20,819 bases of DNA from QYQD01 sp040755415 (GTDB lineage Bacteria > Desulfobacterota > QYQD01): the NCBI GenBank assembly GCA_040755415.1, contig JBFMAZ010000039.1, forward strand, positions 1-20,819, in the 5' to 3' direction. The position numbers and the translations under genes are program-made. Below, one piece after another: positions 15,402 to 20,819 of this stretch. The notes beneath the pieces are model-generated. The model was given only the letters and a program-made list of their open reading frames with translations. It made no database searches and was not told the origin of the DNA. Each line of letters begins with the position of its first letter. Positions within the stretch are counted from its first letter, which is position 1.

Positions 15402-15668
15402 GGTCTTTTTGAGTTCTTTACCCATCTTGAAGAGGACTGTTTTTCTGGACTTTAATTCCATTGCCGCCCCAGTCTTTGGATTTTTACTTATGCGTGATTT
15501 CCTCATCCGGGGATTAAAAGTGCCAAAGCCTCTGATTTCTACGCGCTTACCTTCAGACAGAGATTTTTGCATGGTTTCAAAGATGGTATCCACTATGACC
15601 TGTATATCTTTTTTGTAATATTTAGGGAACCGTACGCCTAGTTGATTTATTAGATCGCTTTTAACCAT
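15390..15668 (-). CDS. IHF/HU-family DNA-bending protein (in the rpsA-linked IHF-beta position)
   Basis: A 92-residue protein with the family signature VEIRGFGTF, beta-arm and C-terminal FKMGKELKK. The arm carries KNPKTG instead of the usual RNPKTG but keeps the intercalating Pro. It follows rpsA and sppA on the same strand, like ihfB after rpsA in enterobacteria, which favours an IHF-beta-like role. However, the sequence is not clearly beta over alpha. I chose the ATG at 15666-15668, which has GCAGGTG about 7 bases upstream; an in-frame GTG three codons earlier lies too close to that site. It may pair with the paralogue at 5266-5550 as a heterodimer. Its 3' end overlaps the YciO-family gene by 12 bp. 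Confidence 0.9.
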   Translation of the reverse strand: MVKSDLINQLGVRFPKYYKKDIQVIVDTIFETMQKSLSEGKRVEIRGFGTFNPRMRKSRISKNPKTGAAMELKSRKTVLFKMGKELKKTLAK

Positions 15669-15702
15669 AAGATACACCTGCCTGTTATTTATATTTCACA
15701 CA

Positions 15703-15758
15703 TGGAATGCTGGAAAAATGAGTCCACCATTCCATTATCCCAGTATTCCAATTGCGTA
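15703..15758. repeat. Octamer-word inverted repeat between sppA and the IHF/HU gene
   Basis: TGGAATGCTGG (15703-15713) and its near complement (15740-15750, 10 of 11) flank a run of 8-base words of the CCATTATC/CCAGTATT kind that continues to about 15758. It would form a hairpin in the sppA-IHF intercistronic RNA. Adjacent to it, GGAGCT-A-AGCTCC (15766-15778) is a perfect 6-bp palindrome spanning the sppA stop codon. Confidence 0.65.
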
Positions 15759-15769
15759 GCGAAGCGGAG

Positions 15770-16660
15770 CTAAGCTCCTAATCCGGCTTCGAAAGAAAGT
15801 TTGTATGGGATATAGAAAATCCCTTGCAGGACACTTTCCCTAAAGGTGGTGTCAAAGACAAGCTCCCAGAGGGATATTCCTTTTTTCCTGGGATATATCA
15901 CCTCCGGCTCTTCTTTGAGACCCGCCATCTGTCCGGCCACGGCTACGGCCTCTTCCATATTCCCCAGTTTGTCAACCAGCCCCAGCTCCATAGCCTGTTT
16001 ACCGGAGAAGATCCGGCCGTCGGCTATCCCCCGGATTTTTTCTTGAGGCAGTTTTCGCCCGGAGGCCACAACTTCTATAAACTGGGATTGTACATCATCT
16101 ATGACTCCCTGAACCATGGCCTTTTCTTTTGCCGTCATTTCCCGGGTCAGGGACCCTGTGTCTTTTAATTCACCGCTTTTTAAGGCGCTTATTTTCAGGC
16201 CTATTTTACGTAATAGTTCTTCTGCGTTAGCAAACTTCATAATAACGCCGATGCTGCCGGTTATTGTCCCTGGGTTGGCTATGATCTTATTTGTCCCCAC
16301 CGCTATATAATAGCCGCCGGAGGCAGCTATGGAACCACAGGAGGCGACCACTGGTTTTACCTGGCTGGCCCTCCTTACCTCGGCGTATATTTCCTGAGCA
16401 GCGCCCACTATGCCACCCGGGCTGTCGATACGGACAACAATGGCCTTGATCTGTGAGTTTTTACGTAAGGCCGAAAGCTCCTGGATGGTTTCTTTAGAGT
16501 CTGTGATTAACCCGTTTATTTCGACTATCCCTATTTTTTCGCCCGGGGCTAGCATATACCCTTTTTCGCCGATCCAGGCAAATATAAAGACAATAATAAT
16601 AAGTCCGAAAAAAATAGAGGCCAGAATGGCTAACCCGAATAGGATCGGATGCTTTTTCAT
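15770..16660 (-). CDS. sppA: Signal peptide peptidase SppA (short form, membrane-anchored serine/lysine protease)
   Basis: SppA degrades cleaved signal peptides at the membrane. This 296-residue protein is the short, single-domain form seen in Bacillus. It has one N-terminal membrane segment (about 8-30), then the ClpP-like fold with RIDSPGG (78-84). The nucleophile Ser114 lies in SIAASGGYY and the general base Lys166 in SGELKDTGS. Ser-Lys spacing of 52 residues equals that recalled for B. subtilis SppA (S147/K199). It lies 16 bp after rpsA, so it is probably co-transcribed with it. The 3' end falls in a palindrome (15766-15778), but the protein looks complete. Confidence 0.95.
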   Translation of the reverse strand: MKKHPILFGLAILASIFFGLIIIVFIFAWIGEKGYMLAPGEKIGIVEINGLITDSKETIQELSALRKNSQIKAIVVRIDSPGGIVGAAQEIYAEVRRASQVKPVVASCGSIAASGGYYIAVGTNKIIANPGTITGSIGVIMKFANAEELLRKIGLKISALKSGELKDTGSLTREMTAKEKAMVQGVIDDVQSQFIEVVASGRKLPQEKIRGIADGRIFSGKQAMELGLVDKLGNMEEAVAVAGQMAGLKEEPEVIYPRKKGISLWELVFDTTFRESVLQGIFYIPYKLSFEAGLGA

Positions 16661-16676
16661 GTCTTACGGCGTCTTA

Positions 16677-18452
16677 TTAATGGTTATTGGCAAGCTCTCT
16701 TTTTAAAAGTTCTCCCAGAGTAGATGTGGCGTTTTCATCTTTAGCGAGATAGCCGTTAGCTAAAGATTTCCCTTCTTCTATTTCCAGCCTTTTTATGGAT
16801 AAGCCGATCTTCTTTTTTTCCGGTGAGATATTTATTACCTGGGCAGTAACCGTATCCCCTGTCTTGTAAAGTTCGCGTATATCTTTCGATTTATCCTGGC
16901 TGACCTCCGATGTATGCACCAGTCCTTCAATCCCTTCTTCCAACTGGATGAAGATACCGAAGGCAGTGATGTTTGTTATAACACCGGTTACTCTGGTTCC
17001 TACGGGATAGACGCTGGAGACCTTGCTCCAGGGATCGGGCTGCAATTGCTTGACCCCGAGGGAAAATTTTTTATGTTCGCTGTCTATACCTAGGACAACG
17101 GCCTTGATAAGCTGCCCCTTTTTATAAAGTTCGGCCGGATGTTTAATCTTTTTCGTCCAGGAAAGGTCAGAGATATGTATCAGGCCGTCGATTTCTTCCT
17201 CTATACCAATAAATATCCCGAAGTCCGTAATGTTCTTGATCTTCCCTTCAATTACCGTCCCCACCGGATATTTTTCCGCTATAGCGTCCCAGGGGTTAGG
17301 CGTCACCTGCTTTAATCCCAGAGAAATACGCCTGCCCCTGGCATCAGTATTCAGGACCATTACCTCGACAGTATCACCCATGGATACTACCTGATGAGGA
17401 TGGCGAATCTTCCTGTTCCACGACATCTCTGAAATGTGTACCAGGCCCTCTACTCCTTCTTCCAACTCCACAAAGGCGCCATAGTCGGCGAGGCTGACTA
17501 CCTTTCCCCCGACCCGTGTGCCGGGCGGATATTTATCTGCAGCTGATTCCCATGGATCAGGGGTTAGCTGTTTTAATCCCAGCGAAATCTTTTCGTTCTC
17601 CCGGTCAACGCTAAGGATTTTTACCTTTATGGTGTCGCCGAGCCTATATACCCTGGAGGGATGTTCTACTCTCCCCCAGGACATATCGGTTATGTGTAAA
17701 AGGCCGTCAATGCCTCCCAGATCAACGAAAATGCCGTAGTCAGTGATATTTTTGACCTTTCCTTCTACCGTTTGTCCTTCCGCAATTGTAGAAAGCGTCT
17801 TGTTTTTCAATGCCTTTCTTTCTTCGTTTAAAAGGACCCGCCGCGAGAGAATAACGTTAGAGCGGTCGGCATTTATTTTTAATATCTTGAAACGGTATTT
17901 ATTTCCGATGAGACTTTCTGCGTCCTTCACCGGCCGTAGATCGGCTTGAGATGCAGGCAAAAATGCATTAATGCCGATATCTACACTAAAGCCGCCCTTA
18001 ACCTTCCCCACTATCCTGCCTTCTATACTGGAACCCTCGCTGAAGTTTTGCTCGATGGTACCCCAGGCCTTGATTCTATCGGCCCGTTTTTTAGACAGTA
18101 AGGATAAGCTATCCTCCCGGCCTTGCCTTTCCAGGTAAACATCTATTATTTCTCCGACGGAGGCCTGTACCTGACCATCTTCGCCTGTGAATTCTTCAAT
18201 AGGGACCTGACCTTCTGACTTACAGCCTACGTCAACCATCACATAGTCTCTGTTAATACTTATAATCTTGCCCTGAAGAATCTCCCCCGTGTGGACCGTC
18301 TTCAGGCTCTCTTCGTAAAGTTTATTAAATTCCAGCGATTCGGCGGCCTCCTGCCTACGGTGGGCCGTGTCCCCTTTATTCTCTCCGCTGCTGGACTTAA
18401 GCAGGTCTGTTTTTGATAATTCTTCCATTATGGTATGCTCTTTTATATCCAT
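16677..18452 (-). CDS. rpsA: 30S ribosomal protein S1
   Basis: S1 binds mRNA and docks it on the 30S subunit for initiation. The 591-residue protein has six S1 OB-fold repeats, at about 54-122, 138-205, 223-294, 308-381, 395-468 and 482-554. Repeats 3-6 show the canonical G-x-V-x-x-I-T-D-(Y/F)-G-(I/A)-F pattern and the linkers between them carry the recurring DPW/NPW motif. Repeats 1 and 2, which bind the ribosome, are more divergent, as usual. A variable Ser/Lys-rich N-terminus of about 50 residues precedes them. The first ATG (18452) has GGGAG about 12 bases upstream; a second ATG eight codons in is a less likely alternative. A good promoter lies at 18492-18520. sppA follows after 16 bp. 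Confidence 0.98.
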   Translation of the reverse strand: MDIKEHTIMEELSKTDLLKSSSGENKGDTAHRRQEAAESLEFNKLYEESLKTVHTGEILQGKIISINRDYVMVDVGCKSEGQVPIEEFTGEDGQVQASVGEIIDVYLERQGREDSLSLLSKKRADRIKAWGTIEQNFSEGSSIEGRIVGKVKGGFSVDIGINAFLPASQADLRPVKDAESLIGNKYRFKILKINADRSNVILSRRVLLNEERKALKNKTLSTIAEGQTVEGKVKNITDYGIFVDLGGIDGLLHITDMSWGRVEHPSRVYRLGDTIKVKILSVDRENEKISLGLKQLTPDPWESAADKYPPGTRVGGKVVSLADYGAFVELEEGVEGLVHISEMSWNRKIRHPHQVVSMGDTVEVMVLNTDARGRRISLGLKQVTPNPWDAIAEKYPVGTVIEGKIKNITDFGIFIGIEEEIDGLIHISDLSWTKKIKHPAELYKKGQLIKAVVLGIDSEHKKFSLGVKQLQPDPWSKVSSVYPVGTRVTGVITNITAFGIFIQLEEGIEGLVHTSEVSQDKSKDIRELYKTGDTVTAQVINISPEKKKIGLSIKRLEIEEGKSLANGYLAKDENATSTLGELLKRELANNH

Positions 18453-18491
18453 TAACCAACAATCTCCCTATTTTCATTGACTATTTTACAA

Positions 18492-18520
18492 TATATAACA
18501 AACTGAGGCGGAAAGTTCAA
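18492..18520 (-). promoter_or_regulatory. Sigma70-type promoter for rpsA
   Basis: On the minus strand TTGAAC (18515-18520) and TATATA (18492-18497) are separated by exactly 17 bases, placing the transcript start near 18485 and giving a leader of about 33 bases. This implies that rpsA-sppA-IHF/HU is transcribed independently of hisC-cmk, from which it is separated by the repeat array. Confidence 0.55.
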
Positions 18521-18539
18521 CCAGTTTCACGGATTTTAT

Positions 18540-18795
18540 ATCTAACCCGGATCTGCCATGGGCAGACAACCAATGCCAAAATCCCAAGTTCAAATGACTA
18601 TAATGTCATTAGTCAATAGTCATTTGTCACTGGTAAAAGTGATCCATCCTCCAGCTTAACCAATGACCAGTGACGGGTGACGTTTTGAACTTTAGCGCTT
18701 TGACATTCATTTGTCCGCCTGAGGCGGATGAGTTTTGAAATTTGTCATTCTTCTTGGCTTTCAGCCATCAGCTATGAGCTATGAACTTTGAACTT
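18540..18795. repeat. Heptamer-word inverted repeat, locus B
   Basis: With the rpsA promoter, this fills the 343-bp cmk-rpsA gap; no gene is visible. Nine in-phase heptads run from 18570 to 18632, grading from CCAATGC/CAAAATC types to GTCAYTR types. The opposing arm has three heptads at 18661-18681. A separate in-phase set of five heptads lies at 18759-18793, directly after the cmk stop. Two 6-bp mini-hairpins of shared design, TCTGCC-ATG-GGCAGA (18552-18566) and TCCGCC-TGA-GGCGGA (18714-18728), flank the core. Core 18605-18684 is an inverted relative of 4190-4280, with 35 bases identical. Confidence 0.8.
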
Positions 18796-19509
18796 TTACC
18801 CTCCCCCTTCTTCTGCCCTAAGGGCGGCCTTTTCTTCTATTTTGGCCAGCATAAAGGCGATTACCTCATCTATGGTTTTGTCTGTACTATCCACATAAAT
18901 AGCATCCGGGGCAGGCATTAACGGGGCTACAACCCGGCTGCTGTCGTCAGCATCTCTTTTTAACATCTCTTTACAGACCTGTTCGTAATCCAGGTTATTG
19001 CCTTTTTGCCGCAGTTCTTTGTGCCTTCTGGAGGCCCTTTCTTCCGGTGAAGCGTCAAGATAAAACTTGATGTCAGCATCGGGAAAGACCACCGTTCCCA
19101 TATCTCTTCCTTCCGCTATTACGCCGCCCTTTTTGCCCATGTCCCTTTGCATCTCCAGCAAGGATCTTCTGACCATCGGTTTGGCTGAGATATATGAGGA
19201 AAGCATGCTGATCTCCGGGGTCCGGATCTCTTCACTAACATCCTCTCCGGCCAAGATAACCGTTAGTCTGCCGGCGTTATAGGTCAGGGCAATGGCGGGC
19301 TTGCGGCACAGCTTTTCCAGGTCTTCTTCCCTATCGGGGTTAAGATTATTTTTTTGGGCAGAGAGCGCTAAGGCCCTATATAAGGCGCCGGTGTCGAGAT
19401 AGGTATAGCCCAGGATATCGGCTATTTTCTTGCTGACCGTGCTTTTACCTGCACCGGCCGGCCCGTCTATAGTTATGAGCAGACCCTTCGGGATGTTATT
19501 ATCGGCCAT
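18796..19509 (-). CDS. cmk: Cytidylate kinase (CMP/dCMP kinase)
   Basis: Cmk phosphorylates CMP and dCMP with ATP. The 237-residue protein is full length. The P-loop GPAGAGKST is at 16-24, DTGALYRA at 39-46 (nucleoside-binding), and the EGRDMGTVVFPDADIKFYLDA block with the following ERASRR lid segment lies in the second half. The ATG at 19507-19509 sits inside the last codons of hisC (11-bp overlap), so the two are translationally linked. The C-terminus is extended by a short charged, Gly-ended tail, and the stop codon directly abuts repeat locus B. The gene order cmk then rpsA is widely conserved, although here a repeat array separates the two. Confidence 0.97.
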   Translation of the reverse strand: MADNNIPKGLLITIDGPAGAGKSTVSKKIADILGYTYLDTGALYRALALSAQKNNLNPDREEDLEKLCRKPAIALTYNAGRLTVILAGEDVSEEIRTPEISMLSSYISAKPMVRRSLLEMQRDMGKKGGVIAEGRDMGTVVFPDADIKFYLDASPEERASRRHKELRQKGNNLDYEQVCKEMLKRDADDSSRVVAPLMPAPDAIYVDSTDKTIDEVIAFMLAKIEEKAALRAEEGGG

Positions 19510-20602
19510 GGGTTCCCATGACCTCCTTGAAGGCGGTTAGAAATCGCTCATTTTCCGCCGGGAGGCCAACGGTAATGCGGATGTAACCGGGCAGTTTGTA
19601 GGCGTGCATGGGCCTTACAATAACCCCTTTGCGAAGGAGCTTTTCGTAAACTGCCTTGCCATCGGTTTTTATGTCTATAAGGAAAAAATTGGTCTGGGTG
19701 GGAAGACAGCGGTAACCAAGGCGCCCGATTTCACTCGTTAGATAATTAAGACCTTCTCTGACCATTTCCTTTGTTCTGGCCAGGTGCTCTTCATCACTCA
19801 GCGCCGCCAGGGCGCCCACCTGGGCCAGGGAATTGACATTAAAGGGCTGTCTGATGCGGTTTATATATTCGGAGAGTTCTTTTTTCATCACCCCGTAGCC
19901 GATACGGAGCCCGGCCAGGCCATAGGCCTTGGAGAAGGTCCTTAAGGTTATGACCAGATAGGGGGAATCAAGGTAATCCAGCCCGCAGAAGGTGCTATCC
20001 GTGGTAACAAAGTCATAATAGGCCTCGTCGGCCACCACGATCACACCCGGCGGGAGGTCTTTTAAGAATTGTTCAAAGGCCTTTTTTGCAACTATAGTCC
20101 CCATGGGATTATTGGGATTGTCCAGAAATATCAGCCTTGTCCGGGCGGTGACCGCTTTTGCTATCCCGGCCAGGTCATGGCTGCCTTCCTTCAGCGGCAC
20201 GACTATATTCCGGCCGCCTACGGCCTGCACCATTTTTCTATAGACCAGGAAGGTGGGGTCGCTCGTGATGGCCTCGTCGCCCGGGTTAAGAAAGGTGCGC
20301 ACAATCAGCTCGATCAGTTCATTAGAGCCGTTGCCGAGGACGATGTTCTCCATGCTAAGACCGAGTTTTTCGCCCAAGCCCTTTTTCAGATAATAGCCAC
20401 TACCGTCCGGGTAACGGTGCAACCTGCCAAGGGCAGCCTTAATAGCCTCTACGGCCTTTGGCGATGGGCCCAGGGCGTTTTCGTTTGAGGCCAGCTTTAT
20501 AGAGTTTTTTACCCCATATTCCCTTTCCAATTCTTCGATTGGTTTTCCGGGCGGGTAGGGAACAAGGCTTTGGATATATTCAGCCACAAGGGGTTTAATC
20601 AT
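19499..20602 (-). CDS. hisC: Histidinol-phosphate aminotransferase
   Basis: HisC is a PLP-dependent class I/II transaminase that converts imidazole-acetol phosphate to histidinol phosphate in histidine synthesis; in some bacteria it also serves aromatic amino acid synthesis. With the start chosen here (367 residues), it has the substrate-end YPPGKP, the ASNENALGPSP motif, DNPNNPMGT (about 161-169), ADEAYYDF (about 191-198), the PLP Lys225 in TFSKAYGLAGLRIGYG and the conserved Arg nearby. The frame is open for 20 codons further upstream (to 20662), but only the ATG at 20600-20602 has a strong GGAGGG ribosome site and yields the normal N-terminus (MIKPLVAEYIQSLVPY). Aromatic versus histidinol-phosphate preference cannot be told from sequence. 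Confidence 0.93.
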   Translation of the reverse strand: MIKPLVAEYIQSLVPYPPGKPIEELEREYGVKNSIKLASNENALGPSPKAVEAIKAALGRLHRYPDGSGYYLKKGLGEKLGLSMENIVLGNGSNELIELIVRTFLNPGDEAITSDPTFLVYRKMVQAVGGRNIVVPLKEGSHDLAGIAKAVTARTRLIFLDNPNNPMGTIVAKKAFEQFLKDLPPGVIVVADEAYYDFVTTDSTFCGLDYLDSPYLVITLRTFSKAYGLAGLRIGYGVMKKELSEYINRIRQPFNVNSLAQVGALAALSDEEHLARTKEMVREGLNYLTSEIGRLGYRCLPTQTNFFLIDIKTDGKAVYEKLLRKGVIVRPMHAYKLPGYIRITVGLPAENERFLTAFKEVMGTHGR

Positions 20603-20742
20603 TATTCCCTCCAGAGGTGATAGTAAGACATCTTCTTTACTCCACCTCATCTTAAAAAGCAACCTGCTTCTGCCACCCTTGATCCACCATCAAACTATTG
20701 ACAGAGAGCAAGGGGTGATCTCCGATTACCAGGCAGCCGGGC
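20603..20742. other. Non-coding leader upstream of hisC
   Basis: About 140 bases contain no convincing gene. The only structure seen is a 5-bp hairpin, TTGAT/ATCAA (20679-20683 with 20689-20693). No promoter for hisC is convincing, so transcription may begin further upstream, outside the window or within the adjacent repeat. Confidence 0.4.
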
Positions 20743-20819
20743 TCAAATCCGAATATCGAATATCGAAATCCGAAACAAATTCAAATGTCCAAATTCCCAA
20801 TGTTCCAAACGACAGCAGC
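20743..20819. repeat. Heptamer-word array, locus D (one arm, cut by the window edge)
   Basis: Eleven consecutive 7-base words fit the phase from 20743 to the window end. They begin with CGAATAT twice (20750-20763), then CGAAATC and CGAAACA, and grade into CAAATTC/ATGTCC types. The order matches the outer-to-inner order of locus C. The expected mirror arm would lie beyond the window. Confidence 0.7.

Noticed and set aside
15669..15677. Upstream GTG start for the IHF/HU gene
   Set aside because: It overlaps the best ribosome site; the ATG at 15668 is correctly spaced and gives the usual family N-terminus.
18540..18795. Degraded gene (for example an ispH remnant) between cmk and rpsA
   Set aside because: No frame shows protein-like segments; the DNA is accounted for by 7-base words and mini-hairpins.
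20603..20662. Twenty-codon N-terminal extension of hisC
   Set aside because: The internal ATG at 20600-20602 has a GGAGGG site at good spacing and gives the normal HisC N-terminus.

Overview
The window looks like chromosomal DNA of a Gram-negative bacterium, most likely a Desulfobacterota (deltaproteobacterial-type) lineage. The reasons are the order hisC-cmk-rpsA-sppA-IHF/HU, a six-domain ribosomal protein S1, two IHF/HU-type DNA benders, a large periplasmic OmpA-domain protein, and intergenic gaps packed with short degenerate repeats. Placement is by gene order and protein style only. I see no rRNA, tRNA or CRISPR. Apart from one MITE-like element there are no mobile genes.

Layout. Bases 1-1064 (+) hold the tail of a metallo-beta-lactamase-fold hydrolase and nadC. 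They run into a convergent 956-residue VWA/OmpA envelope protein (1018-3888, -). Bases 3889-4382 are non-coding: a 162-bp MITE-like element with 8-bp flanking duplications, then a large heptamer-repeat palindrome. Next on the minus strand come an IHF/HU protein and an M50 membrane protease, then rluB, whose 3' end is built from another repeat. A heptamer locus separates rluB from a tight minus-strand operon read as ppx/gppA-guaB-guaA-dnaE-scpB (14706 down to 6638). A YciO/Sua5-family gene diverges from this operon at 14790 and meets an IHF/HU gene tail to tail. The last block, also minus, is hisC-cmk, a 343-bp repeat-filled gap, then rpsA (own promoter)-sppA-IHF/HU.

Function. The coding content is mostly housekeeping: NAD synthesis, guanine nucleotide synthesis, the replicative polymerase, chromosome segregation, rRNA modification, translation initiation, CMP kinase, histidine synthesis and envelope proteolysis. 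The ppx/gppA-guaBA-dnaE-scpB cluster places guanine nucleotide and possibly (p)ppGpp metabolism beside replication and segregation.

The most unusual content is non-coding. Four gaps carry arrays of degenerate 7-base words (CGAAWYM, CAAATTC-like and GTCAYTR classes), mostly arranged as inverted arms in the same outside-to-inside order. Two of these loci share a perfect 35-base stretch in opposite orientation about 14 kb apart. Two further gaps carry similar palindromes with 8-base periodicity, one of which has been captured as the C-terminus of RluB.
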